A DNA stretch of 64,000 nucleotides from Clostridia bacterium. GTDB lineage: Bacteria > Bacillota > Clostridia > Oscillospirales > Acutalibacteraceae. The DNA is taken from assembly GCA_017380575.1 (NCBI GenBank), contig JAFODS010000029.1, positions 1-64,000 of the forward strand, read 5' to 3'. Below, piece after piece: positions 1-7,913 of this stretch. Positions within the stretch are counted from its first letter, which is position 1; each line of letters opens with the position of its first letter. The position numbers and the translations under genes are program-made. The notes beneath the pieces are model-generated. The model was not told the DNA's origin, did not search any database, and worked only from the letters and a program-made list of their open reading frames with translations.

Positions 1-240
1 GGCATCAACGCTGCTATGAAGGCTGCTGCTAACGATTCATTCGGTTACAACGAGGAGCAGATCGTTTCTTCAGACGTTATCGGTATGCGTTACGGCTCAC
101 TCTTCGATGCAACACAGACAATGGTTGCAAAGATCGATGACGACACATATCAGGTTCAGGTTGTTTCATGGTATGACAACGAGAACTCATACACAAGCCA
201 GATGGTTCGTACAATCAAGTACTTCGCAGAGCTTGCATAA
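1..240 (+). CDS. gap: Glyceraldehyde-3-phosphate dehydrogenase, C-terminal end (5' partial)
   Basis: This is the last 79 codons of a type I glyceraldehyde-3-phosphate dehydrogenase, the glycolytic NAD-dependent enzyme making 1,3-bisphosphoglycerate. The reading frame is open from base 1, so the gene starts outside the window. The C-terminal signature WYDNENSY followed by a Ser/Thr-Xaa-Gln-Met-Val-Arg run is visible, and the stop is followed 16 bases later by a strong terminator. The catalytic Cys-His region lies upstream and cannot be checked. Family identity is secure from the signature. Confidence 0.95.
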   Translation, partial: GINAAMKAAANDSFGYNEEQIVSSDVIGMRYGSLFDATQTMVAKIDDDTYQVQVVSWYDNENSYTSQMVRTIKYFAELA

Positions 241-256
241 GTTTAATTCAACATTT

Positions 257-289
257 AAGCACGGGTTTTTGCCCGTGCTTTTTTCTTTT
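257..289 (+). terminator. Rho-independent terminator after gap
   Basis: A 9-bp stem (AAGCACGGG, 257-265, with its complement 272-280) closes a T-rich loop and is followed by a T-rich tail (281-289). Confidence 0.93.
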
Positions 290-300
290 GTGGGATATAG

Positions 301-329
301 TTGACTTTATTCGTCGAAAATTGTAAAAT
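301..329 (+). promoter_or_regulatory. SigA-type promoter for the WG-repeat lipoprotein
   Basis: TTGACT (301-306), a 17-base spacer and TAAAAT (324-329) stand 26 bases before the start codon. The SD AGGTGA lies at 345-350. Confidence 0.8.
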
Positions 330-354
330 AGAGTAAATATAGCGAGGTGATCCG

Positions 355-1707
355 ATGAAAACTAAACTTACAGTAAGAGTTCTTGCTGCTGTCATGGGCG
401 TGATTTTGATTTTGTCCTCTTTTGCAGCATGTTCAAAGGAGAAAGAAAAAGCTCCTGTTGTAACGGACGAGAGTAATAATTACACTCCCGAATGGACGGT
501 TGAACCGACGATATCAGCTCAGCTTATTCAGCCGCTTGTCTGTCCTATATATAATGAGAATACGAATCATTATGATATAAGCTACGCGGACTGTTTTAAG
601 ATAATGGTTGACGGAAAGCTCGGTCTTATCGATTTTAAAGGTAAGTTCCTTGTAGAGCCGAAATATGACGATATTTTCGCTATCCGCGACGGTGACGATT
701 ATCTTGCAATTATTGAGGATGAAGATTCCGTAAAGCAGACTTATATCCACAGCGACACATTTAAAACAGTTTCTGCTTATAAGCAGTATAATACAAAAAA
801 GTATGAGTATTATTGGAATGGTAACTCGCCGTTGTTTGTATGCAATCAGAGCGGAAAAATAACAGAAGAAACATTCGCTCCGTTGTTGCCTGAAGCTGTC
901 AAAGGCGTTAAAAAGCAGGGCGGTGCATTTGAGGCTACAGGTAAGTACGGTCTGTTTGTAAATCAGGTAAACCTTACAGGTATGATTTATACGGGTGCAG
1001 GCTATTACTGTGACGGACTTATTGCTTTTGAGTCAAACAACAAGTGGGGCTATCTTGACTCTAACGGACGTACAATTATTCCGTTTGAATATGATGCGGT
1101 CTGGGGTTACAGTGCAATGGGCGGTAAGGATACTCCTTACGAGAGCTTTGAGGATTGTGTAACCGTTACAAAGAACAAAAAGTTCGGTGTTCTTTCTTCA
1201 ACGGGCGATGTTCTTGTTCCGCTTATGTTTGATAATGCAACACCTGTTGTAGACGGTAAAGCTTTTGTGAAAACCCAGGGCAAATGGGGTGTGCTTAAGG
1301 TATATGAAACTGACGGCTTTGTTACACCGGGCAACACAGATTCCAATACAGAAGCATCGTCGACGACAACTACTACCACAACCACAAGCTCTTCAACCTC
1401 AACAAGCACATCAACTTCTGAATCAACAACTGAACCTTCAACTTCAAAAACAAGTGAATCAACTTCCGAGTCAATAACAAGCACAACAAAAATTGTGTAC
1501 ACAAGCGGTAACTATAAGGTTGCGGTTGATGCTCTTAATCTCAGAAAAGGTCCGGGTGCTGACAATGAACTTGTATATACAGTTTACAAAGATGATGTTA
1601 TTTATGTAAGCAAAGTTGAGAATGGCTGGGGTAAGATTACAATCAGAAAAGATTCGGAAAATGTAATTGAAGGTTGGTTAAATCTTAAATATACAGAAAA
1701 ATATTAA
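355..1707 (+). CDS. Lipoprotein with WG repeats and a C-terminal bacterial SH3 domain
   Basis: A 450-residue secreted lipoprotein. The N-terminus is a lipoprotein signal with lipobox-like FAAC at about residues 23-26. Several WG/KWG repeats follow (KLGLID, KYGLF, KWGYLD, KFGVL, KWGVL, spanning about residues 80-320). Next comes a Ser/Thr-only low-complexity linker at about 335-380, then an SH3b domain containing LNLRKGPG. In this family the WG repeat is a beta-propeller-like unit and SH3b often binds peptidoglycan. The linker suggests the SH3b module reaches across the wall. It has its own promoter and may be co-transcribed with the downstream rsuA-like gene. Function beyond surface binding is unknown. 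Confidence 0.85.
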   Translation: MKTKLTVRVLAAVMGVILILSSFAACSKEKEKAPVVTDESNNYTPEWTVEPTISAQLIQPLVCPIYNENTNHYDISYADCFKIMVDGKLGLIDFKGKFLVEPKYDDIFAIRDGDDYLAIIEDEDSVKQTYIHSDTFKTVSAYKQYNTKKYEYYWNGNSPLFVCNQSGKITEETFAPLLPEAVKGVKKQGGAFEATGKYGLFVNQVNLTGMIYTGAGYYCDGLIAFESNNKWGYLDSNGRTIIPFEYDAVWGYSAMGGKDTPYESFEDCVTVTKNKKFGVLSSTGDVLVPLMFDNATPVVDGKAFVKTQGKWGVLKVYETDGFVTPGNTDSNTEASSTTTTTTTTSSSTSTSTSTSESTTEPSTSKTSESTSESITSTTKIVYTSGNYKVAVDALNLRKGPGADNELVYTVYKDDVIYVSKVENGWGKITIRKDSENVIEGWLNLKYTEKY

Positions 1708-1732
1708 ATAGTAAACTATCAAAGAGGAAACT

Positions 1733-2449
1733 ATGCAACAAAGACTTGATAAACTTATATCCTCACAGGGAAGTTATACCCGCAAACAGGCACAACAGCT
1801 TATAAAAGACGGTCTTGTCAAGGTTGACGGTATAACGGTACGCGACAGAGGTTTTCATATTGACCCTGAGGTTAACTCGGTAATCCTTGACGGAAAAGAG
1901 TTTGCTGTTGAAAAGTTTGTTTATCTTATGCTCAATAAGCCGAAGGGTGTTGTCAGTGCAACAAACGACAGGAGTCAGAAAACGGTTGTTGACCTTGTAC
2001 CTGATGAGCTTAAAAAGAGAAATCTTTTTCCTGCGGGCAGACTTGATATGACAACGACGGGCTTTGTTCTTATCACGGATGACGGTGATTTTGCCCACAG
2101 AATACTTTCACCGAAAAACCATATTGAGAAAACCTACGAGGCTCGTCTGGCTGAGAGCGTTACCGAAGAACAGCTCAGAATGGTAGCTGACGGTATTGTT
2201 CTCAAGGACGGAACAGAGTGTCTGCCGGCAAAGTTTAAGATTCTTGAGGGTGGCGACAATCCGCTTGTTGAAATCAAAATCTGCGAGGGTAAATACCACC
2301 AGATTAAACGGATGTTTGCAGCTGCAGGTAACGGAGTTATAGAACTTAAACGCACAAAAATGGGTAATCTCAGCCTTGATGAAAATTTAGCAGAAGGTGA
2401 GTGCAGAAGGCTTAATGAAGCCGAGGTTGCACTTATTGCAGAGGCTTGA
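1733..2449 (+). CDS. rsuA: RsuA/RluB-family rRNA pseudouridine synthase
   Basis: A 238-residue enzyme converting a uridine in rRNA to pseudouridine. An S4 RNA-binding domain (residues 1-60) precedes the catalytic domain with the motif GRLDMTTTG, whose Asp is the family nucleophile. The LNKPKGVVSAT strand and the ITDDGDFAHR segment resemble RsuA (16S U516) more than RluB. Length matches Gram-positive RsuA homologues of about 240 residues. The SD is AGAGGAA and the gene begins 26 bases after the lipoprotein. The exact target uridine cannot be settled by eye. Confidence 0.85.
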   Translation: MQQRLDKLISSQGSYTRKQAQQLIKDGLVKVDGITVRDRGFHIDPEVNSVILDGKEFAVEKFVYLMLNKPKGVVSATNDRSQKTVVDLVPDELKKRNLFPAGRLDMTTTGFVLITDDGDFAHRILSPKNHIEKTYEARLAESVTEEQLRMVADGIVLKDGTECLPAKFKILEGGDNPLVEIKICEGKYHQIKRMFAAAGNGVIELKRTKMGNLSLDENLAEGECRRLNEAEVALIAEA

Positions 2450-2545
2450 AACGAACTATATTTTCTGAAATAATTCGTGTTTGTGAATGTTTCTGATGAT
2501 AATGCATATTATAAAACAAGCAAATTTCGGATATGAATAAATGTC

Positions 2546-2574
2546 TTGACTTTTTGGATGTTATCCATTATAAT
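2546..2574 (+). promoter_or_regulatory. Near-consensus promoter for greA
   Basis: TTGACT (2546-2551), a 17-base spacer and TATAAT (2569-2574). It overlaps an upstream in-frame ATG at 2546, so the longer greA reading frame cannot be the translated form. Confidence 0.9.
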
Positions 2575-2644
2575 GTTGACATTGCTGTGCATTGGTAGAA
2601 ATTTGTGTTTTTACCATAATACAAGCATTGAAAGGATGAAAATT

Positions 2645-3121
2645 ATGGCACAGGAAATCTTGTTGACTGCGGAAGCTTATAAGAAAAAATTTGATGAGCT
2701 TGAGCAGCTTAAAACCACCGGCAGAGATGAGATTGCCGAAAGAATTAAGGAAGCAAGATCCTTTGGCGATTTATCAGAAAACAGTGAATACGATGAAGCT
2801 CTTAACGATCAGGCAAAGATGGAAGCTAAGATAAGTCAGCTTGAAAACGAGCTTAAAAAAGCCAAGATTCTTGACGAAAGCTCAATTACAACCGATGCTA
2901 TCCATGTTGGCTCAAAGGTTAAAATCCGCGATATCGATTTTGACGAAATTGAGGAGTATAAGATTCTTGGTGAATCTCAGGCTAATCCCGATGAAGGAAT
3001 TATTTCTGATCAGTCAGCAGTAGGCAAGGCTTTGCTCGAAAAGAAAGTGGGAGACATCGTGAAGGTGACATTGCCTAACGGTAATATCATTTCCTTCGAA
3101 GTTCTCGAAATTTCTAAATAA
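2645..3121 (+). CDS. greA: Transcription elongation factor GreA
   Basis: A 158-residue GreA. It binds the RNA polymerase secondary channel and stimulates cleavage of backtracked RNA. The N-terminal coiled coil carries the GDLSENSEYDEA segment, whose tip acidic residues coordinate catalytic Mg. The C-terminal FKBP-like domain ends with the typical GDIVKVTLPNG strand. I place the start at 2645 (MAQEI), eight bases after AAGGA, because the frame can be extended to 2546 only by translating through the promoter. It is monocistronic, with a promoter before it and a terminator after it. Confidence 0.97.
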   Translation: MAQEILLTAEAYKKKFDELEQLKTTGRDEIAERIKEARSFGDLSENSEYDEALNDQAKMEAKISQLENELKKAKILDESSITTDAIHVGSKVKIRDIDFDEIEEYKILGESQANPDEGIISDQSAVGKALLEKKVGDIVKVTLPNGNIISFEVLEISK

Positions 3122-3128
3122 TACATTC

Positions 3129-3159
3129 CGGGCGAAGACGGTGGTCTTACGCCCGTTTT
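3129..3159 (+). terminator. Rho-independent terminator after greA
   Basis: The stem CGGGCG-AAGAC (3129-3139) pairs with 3144-3155, with a single bulged A, followed by TTTTG and later T runs. Confidence 0.85.
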
Positions 3160-3213
3160 GTACTTTTTTAAAACTTGAATCCATAAGCGTTTTTATTGAT
3201 AGGAGAATAAAAA

Positions 3214-4761
3214 ATGGCAGAAATTATAAACGAAACAGTTAACGAAAAGGTTGAAGACACCAACGAATTAAGACAGATAAGAGTTGATAAGCTCAATGCT
3301 CTTCAGCAGGCAGGCAAGGATCCGTTCCAGATTACTCTTGCTGACCAGAATTCTTTGAACGCTGAAGTAACAGCTCGCTTTGAACAGCTTGAAAGCGAAG
3401 TTGCTCTTCTTCCCGATGAAGAAAAACCTGAAATGGTTAAGGTTGAAAATGTATGCATCTGCGGCCGTATTATGACCTGGAGAGATATGGGTAAGGCTAA
3501 CTTTATCGATGTTACAGACCGTTCAGGCAGAATGCAGGTTTACGTTCGTATGAATGATATCGGCGAGGAAGCTTTTGCTGAGTTTAAAAAATGGGATATC
3601 GGCGACATCGTAGAAGTTAAGGGCTATGTTTTCCGCACACGCAGAGGACAGATTTCAGTTCACGCTGAGGAAATCAGACTTCTTACAAAGTCACTTCTTC
3701 CTCTTCCTGAAAAGTTCCACGGTCTTACAAATACAGACACAAGATACCGTCAGCGTTATCTTGACCTTATTGTTAACCCTGAAGTTAAGGATACATTCTT
3801 CAAGCGTTCTGCAATTCTTCGTGCAATCCGTGAATATCTTGACGGTGAAAACTTCATCGAGGTTGAAACTCCGATTCTCGTAAGCAATGCAGGCGGTGCA
3901 GCAGCAAGACCGTTCCTTACACATCACAATGCTCTTAACGAGGATTTCAAGCTTCGTATTTCACTTGAGCTTTACCTCAAGCGTCTTATCGTAGGCGGTA
4001 TGGAAAGAGTTTACGAGATCGGCAGAGTTTTCCGTAACGAAGGCTGTGACACAAGACACAATCCCGAGTTTACACTTATGGAGCTCTATCAGGCATATAC
4101 TGACTATAACGGTATGATGGACCTTACAGAGAATCTTTACCGTTATGTTGCTCAGAAGGTTCTCGGCACAACAAAGGTTGTTTACAACGGTATCGAGATG
4201 GATCTCGGTAAGCCTTTCGAGCGTATTACAATGGTTGACGCTGTTAAGAAGTATGCAGGCGTTGACTGGAACGAAGTTGAAACACTTGATGATGCACGTG
4301 CGCTTGCGGACAAGCATCATATTGAATACGAAAAGCGTCACGGTAAGGGTGATATTCTTGCTCTCTTCTTTGAAGAGTATGCGGAGGATCATCTTATTCA
4401 GCCGACATTTGTTATTGACCATCCGATCGAAATTTCTCCGCTTACAAAGAAAAAGCCGAGCGATCCCAACTATGTTGAGCGTTTTGAATTCTTTATGAAC
4501 GGCTGGGAAATGGCAAATGCTTACTCTGAGCTTAACGATCCTATCGATCAGAGAGAACGTTTCAAGGCTCAGGAAGCTCTTCTTGCACAGGGCGATGACG
4601 AAGCAAACACAACAGACGAGGATTTCCTCACTGCTCTTGAGTACGGTATGCCTCCGACAGGCGGTATCGGTTTCGGTATTGACAGAATGTGTATGCTTCT
4701 TACAGATTCTTCAGCTATCAGGGATGTGCTTCTCTTCCCGACAATGAAGACTCTTGACTGA
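3214..4761 (+). CDS. lysS: Lysyl-tRNA synthetase, class II
   Basis: A 515-residue class II synthetase charging tRNA-Lys. An OB-fold anticodon-binding domain occupies about residues 70-180. Class II motif 2 (RVFRNEG) and motif 3 (GFGIDRMCM) are intact. The N-terminus has a charged extension of about 20 residues before the usual helix. The SD AGGAGA precedes the ATG. The stop lies two bases before a glycosyltransferase start, so the surface-polymer genes downstream are probably read from the same transcript. No T-box leader is visible in the short 5' region. Confidence 0.97.
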   Translation: MAEIINETVNEKVEDTNELRQIRVDKLNALQQAGKDPFQITLADQNSLNAEVTARFEQLESEVALLPDEEKPEMVKVENVCICGRIMTWRDMGKANFIDVTDRSGRMQVYVRMNDIGEEAFAEFKKWDIGDIVEVKGYVFRTRRGQISVHAEEIRLLTKSLLPLPEKFHGLTNTDTRYRQRYLDLIVNPEVKDTFFKRSAILRAIREYLDGENFIEVETPILVSNAGGAAARPFLTHHNALNEDFKLRISLELYLKRLIVGGMERVYEIGRVFRNEGCDTRHNPEFTLMELYQAYTDYNGMMDLTENLYRYVAQKVLGTTKVVYNGIEMDLGKPFERITMVDAVKKYAGVDWNEVETLDDARALADKHHIEYEKRHGKGDILALFFEEYAEDHLIQPTFVIDHPIEISPLTKKKPSDPNYVERFEFFMNGWEMANAYSELNDPIDQRERFKAQEALLAQGDDEANTTDEDFLTALEYGMPPTGGIGFGIDRMCMLLTDSSAIRDVLLFPTMKTLD

Positions 4762-4763
4762 TT

Positions 4764-5450
4764 ATGATTTCAGTTGTTCTTGCCGCTTATAAAGGCGAAA
4801 AATATATCGCAGAGCAGGTCTGTTCAATCCTTTCGCAGCTTGGCGATAGCGACGAGCTGATTGTTTCGGACGATTATCCGCAGGGTGAAACAAGGTCTGC
4901 TTTGAACGGTATTATCGAAAATGACTCCCGTGTACGTTATATTCACGGCAGAAGTCTCGGATTAATTAAAAATTTTGAACACGCTATAAATAACGCAAAA
5001 GGTGACTTTATTTTTCTTTCTGACCAGGACGATGTATGGCTTGAAGGAAAGGTTGAAGCCGTTATGAATGAATTTGAAAATGGTGCCGACGTTGTGTTGC
5101 ATGATGCACTTATAACTGACGGCGAGCTCAATCCTACAGGAGAAAGGGCGTTTGCTCTTAATTCAGCAGGGAAGGGTATTTTCAAAAACATTCTTAAAAA
5201 TTCTTATCAGGGAAGCTGTATGGCATTCAGAAAAGAAATGAAAGAGTATATCCTTCCTTTCCCTGATAAAATTCCGATGCACGACCAGTGGATAGGTCTC
5301 AGAGGAGAAAAATACGGTAATGTTCACCTTATAGACCACCCGTATATTCTTTACAGAAGACATTCTGAAAATGTTTCCGGAGGCGGAAGCTCATTGTTGC
5401 AGAAAATCAAGTGGAGAATTGATATTATCGGGTGCATGTTAAGAAAGTAG
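4764..5450 (+). CDS. Glycosyltransferase family 2 protein (rhamnosyltransferase-like)
   Basis: A 228-residue GT2 enzyme with a GT-A fold. The N-terminal ISVVLAAYKGEKYI strand opens the nucleotide-sugar site. The LSDQDDVW segment at about residue 89 supplies the metal-binding acidic motif typical of GT2 rhamnosyl/galactosyl transferases. It has no membrane segments and probably acts on a lipid-linked intermediate at the cytoplasmic face. It starts two bases after lysS and ends eight bases before the next GT2. The donor and acceptor sugars cannot be assigned. Confidence 0.88.
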   Translation: MISVVLAAYKGEKYIAEQVCSILSQLGDSDELIVSDDYPQGETRSALNGIIENDSRVRYIHGRSLGLIKNFEHAINNAKGDFIFLSDQDDVWLEGKVEAVMNEFENGADVVLHDALITDGELNPTGERAFALNSAGKGIFKNILKNSYQGSCMAFRKEMKEYILPFPDKIPMHDQWIGLRGEKYGNVHLIDHPYILYRRHSENVSGGGSSLLQKIKWRIDIIGCMLRK

Positions 5451-5458
5451 GGTTTCTT

Positions 5459-6220
5459 ATGGGATGTATGGTTTCGGGCAGTGTTGTTACTTATAACAAT
5501 ATGTCAACCATAGATGCAACTTTGAAAACTCTTTTTGAGTTTACAAAGGATATTGATTTTAAACTGTACGTTGTCGATAACAATTCGACAGACGGAACTG
5601 TTGAACATATAAAAACAAATTATCCTCAGGTTGAAATGATTGCACTGGACAAGAATGTAGGCTTCGGTGCAGGTCATAATGAGGCAATCAAGGTTATTGA
5701 TTCGGACTATCATGCCGTAATCAATCCTGATATTATTCTTATTGAAAATTCAATCAAAAAGATGGTTGAATATCTTGAGAGTAATAAAGATATCGGACTT
5801 CTTTCTCCGAAGATTTGCTTTCCGAATGGTAAAGAGCAGATTTTAGGTAAAAAGGTTCCGCATTTAAAATATATCTTTGCAAGCAGACTGCGTGGCGAGG
5901 AACCGGGAAAGCTCCTCAAAGAATATGCAATGCTTGACCACGATCTTACAAAACCGACAGAAATTGAAAATGCAACAGGCTGTTTTATGATGTTCAGAAC
6001 ATCTGTGCTTAAGAAAATCGGCGGTTTTGATGAACGTTATTTTATGTATTTTGAGGATGCCGATATTACCCGCGAAGCAAAAAAGCTTTCGCGAGTAGTT
6101 TACTATCCGGATGCTGTCGTTTCACACGTCTGGAACAGAGACAGTAAGCATAATTACAAACTTCTGGCTATTCACATTCACTCAATGCTTAAGTATTATT
6201 TGAAGTGGAAAACGATCTGA
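5459..6220 (+). CDS. Glycosyltransferase family 2 protein, WbbL-like
   Basis: A 253-residue GT2 enzyme resembling dTDP-rhamnose-dependent WbbL-type transferases. Visible are the VVTYNN strand, the DNNSTDGT motif, the NPDI metal-binding motif, and the acceptor-side segment GCFMMFRTSVLKKIGGFDE followed by FEDAD. I choose ATG 5459, six bases after AGGG and just past the previous stop. A GTG at 5432 and an ATG at 5468 are alternatives. The next gene follows within 11 bases. It probably builds the polymer exported by the adjacent ABC transporter. Confidence 0.87.
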   Translation: MGCMVSGSVVTYNNMSTIDATLKTLFEFTKDIDFKLYVVDNNSTDGTVEHIKTNYPQVEMIALDKNVGFGAGHNEAIKVIDSDYHAVINPDIILIENSIKKMVEYLESNKDIGLLSPKICFPNGKEQILGKKVPHLKYIFASRLRGEEPGKLLKEYAMLDHDLTKPTEIENATGCFMMFRTSVLKKIGGFDERYFMYFEDADITREAKKLSRVVYYPDAVVSHVWNRDSKHNYKLLAIHIHSMLKYYLKWKTI

Positions 6221-6230
6221 GGTGAGCGAT

Positions 6231-7094
6231 ATGAATGAAAAAACGGCAAAAGCTAAAAAAATTCCGATGAAGAACTATCTTAAAAATGCATATAAGTACA
6301 GATATCTTGTGCAGGAAATCGTCAGAAAGAACATAAAACTGCAGTACAGAAACTCTTTCCTTGGTATGTTCTGGACCTTCCTTCAGCCGCTTTTCACTAT
6401 GATCGTGCTGGTACTTATATTCAGCAATGTTTTCGGCAGCTCAAGTTCGGGCGTTGTATGCTATCCGGTTTATGTTCTTTGCGGACGTCTTATTTACGAA
6501 TGCTTCTCTCAGTCGACGAAAAGAGCAATGCGTTCAATCCGTAACAGTGCATCAATAATCAAAAAGGTATATGTGCCGAAATATGTCTATCCGTTATCAA
6601 ACGTACTTGCTAATTTCGTAACATTCCTTATTTCTCTTACTGTTCTGGTTGTTGTATTTGCATTTTTCTTTATCTTCCAGGGCGATGTTTACCCTGATCT
6701 TGTGCTTTCGTGGAGATTCCTTCTGATAATTGTACCGATTGCACTTTTGTTCCTTCTCAGCCTTGGCTGCGGTATGATTCTCAGCGTTCTTAATGTTTTC
6801 TTTAAGGATATTGAATATATTTATGAAGTTTTCTGTATGCTTCTGTTTTATATCACTCCTGTTTTCTACAAGGTTAGCAACCTTAACCTTGGCGGAAAAG
6901 CATGGTTCGGATATATCCTTAAGCTCAATCCGTTGTATTGGATTGTGGATTTGTTCAGAAGCTGTGTTCTTGTAAACGGCTTTGACTGGAACTGGACAGG
7001 ATTCGCATATGTTCTTGTTTTTTCAATCGGCTCAATTGTAGTCGGAGGTTACTTCTTCTATAAAAAGCAGGACAAATTTATTCTTCATATCTGA
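6231..7094 (+). CDS. ABC-2 type polysaccharide/teichoic acid export permease (TagG/Wzm-like)
   Basis: A 287-residue integral membrane subunit with six predicted segments. It exports undecaprenyl-linked polymer across the membrane. The N-terminal amphipathic region (VQEIVRKNIKLQYRNSFLG) is the ABC2 signature of Wzm/TagG proteins. AGGTGA (6220-6225) sits five bases before ATG 6231, so I prefer this over the GTG at 6222, which lies inside that SD. The partner ATPase follows within 12 bases. Confidence 0.9.
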   Translation: MNEKTAKAKKIPMKNYLKNAYKYRYLVQEIVRKNIKLQYRNSFLGMFWTFLQPLFTMIVLVLIFSNVFGSSSSGVVCYPVYVLCGRLIYECFSQSTKRAMRSIRNSASIIKKVYVPKYVYPLSNVLANFVTFLISLTVLVVVFAFFFIFQGDVYPDLVLSWRFLLIIVPIALLFLLSLGCGMILSVLNVFFKDIEYIYEVFCMLLFYITPVFYKVSNLNLGGKAWFGYILKLNPLYWIVDLFRSCVLVNGFDWNWTGFAYVLVFSIGSIVVGGYFFYKKQDKFILHI

Positions 7095-7106
7095 TGAGGT
7101 GTTAAT

Positions 7107-7850
7107 ATGGCAAAACCGGCTGTTGTTGTTGACCACGTCAGCATATTGTTTAATCTTAACAGTGAAAAAATTGATAATATTAAAGAATACTTTATAAAGC
7201 TTATAACTAAAAAGCTTCATTATACTGAATTCTGGGCTCTTAAGGATGTTTCATTTACGGTGGAAAAAGGCGAAAGAATCGGTATTCTCGGCTTTAACGG
7301 TGCAGGTAAGAGTACACTTCTTAAAACTGTTGCAGGTGTTCTTAAGCCGACTAAGGGCACTGTTTCCGTAAGCGGTGTTATTGCACCATTGCTTGAGCTT
7401 GGTGCAGGCTTTGATATGAACTATTCAGGTAAGGAAAACATTTTCCTTTACGGTGCAACGATGGGTTACTCACGTAAATTCATTGAAAGCAAGTATGATG
7501 AAATTGTTGAGTTTTCTGAGCTTGGCGACTTTATCAATGTGCCGATCAAGAACTATTCTTCAGGTATGCGTGCGCGTCTCGGCTTCTCGATTGCAACTGC
7601 AGTTGAGCCCGATGTGCTCATCCTTGATGAAGTTCTTTCTGTCGGTGATGCTAAGTTCCGTAAAAAGAGCGAGGAGAAGGTCAGGTCAATGTTTGACAAG
7701 GGTGTGACCGTGCTTTTCGTTTCTCACAGTACAGATCAGGTAAGACGTCTTTGTAACAAAGCTATCATCCTCAAAAAAGGTGAGATTATCGCTTCAGGCG
7801 ATGTAAATGAAGTTTGTGCAAAGTACGACGAACTTGTTAATAAAAAGTAA
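7107..7850 (+). CDS. ABC transporter ATPase for polysaccharide/teichoic acid export (TagH/Wzt-like)
   Basis: A 247-residue nucleotide-binding subunit. It has Walker A GFNGAGKST at about residue 65, the altered signature YSSGMRARLGFS typical of polysaccharide exporters, Walker B VLILDEVLSVGD, and the switch His in VSHST. It ends soon after the ATPase core. It therefore lacks the C-terminal carbohydrate-binding domain of Wzt proteins that recognise a capped glycan, and export probably does not depend on a terminal cap. It pairs with the permease upstream. Confidence 0.92.
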   Translation: MAKPAVVVDHVSILFNLNSEKIDNIKEYFIKLITKKLHYTEFWALKDVSFTVEKGERIGILGFNGAGKSTLLKTVAGVLKPTKGTVSVSGVIAPLLELGAGFDMNYSGKENIFLYGATMGYSRKFIESKYDEIVEFSELGDFINVPIKNYSSGMRARLGFSIATAVEPDVLILDEVLSVGDAKFRKKSEEKVRSMFDKGVTVLFVSHSTDQVRRLCNKAIILKKGEIIASGDVNEVCAKYDELVNKK

Positions 7851-7856
7851 TTTATG

Positions 7857-7896
7857 AAAGCTCCGGTTCTGATATTCTGGTCAAAACGGAGCTTTT
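7857..7896 (+). terminator. Terminator-like hairpin between the ABC ATPase and the glycerophosphotransferase
   Basis: AAAGCTCCG (7857-7865) pairs with CGGAGCTTT (7887-7895) across a 21-base loop, followed by a T-rich stretch. It sits between two functionally linked genes, so it may be a partial terminator or attenuator rather than an operon end. Confidence 0.65.
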
Positions 7897-7913
7897 ATTT
7901 CGGACGTGTTAAT

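Noticed and set aside
1137-1502. 121-residue minus-strand frame rich in Val/Glu
   Set aside because: It is the mirror of the Ser/Thr-rich linker of the lipoprotein gene, with no SD.
2546-2644. N-terminal extension of greA in frame from ATG 2546
   Set aside because: It begins on the -35 of the greA promoter and is upstream of the expected start of transcription. A proper SD precedes ATG 2645.
3160-3213. T-box leader before lysS
   Set aside because: The interval is only about 50 bases and shows no specifier stem or T-box sequence.
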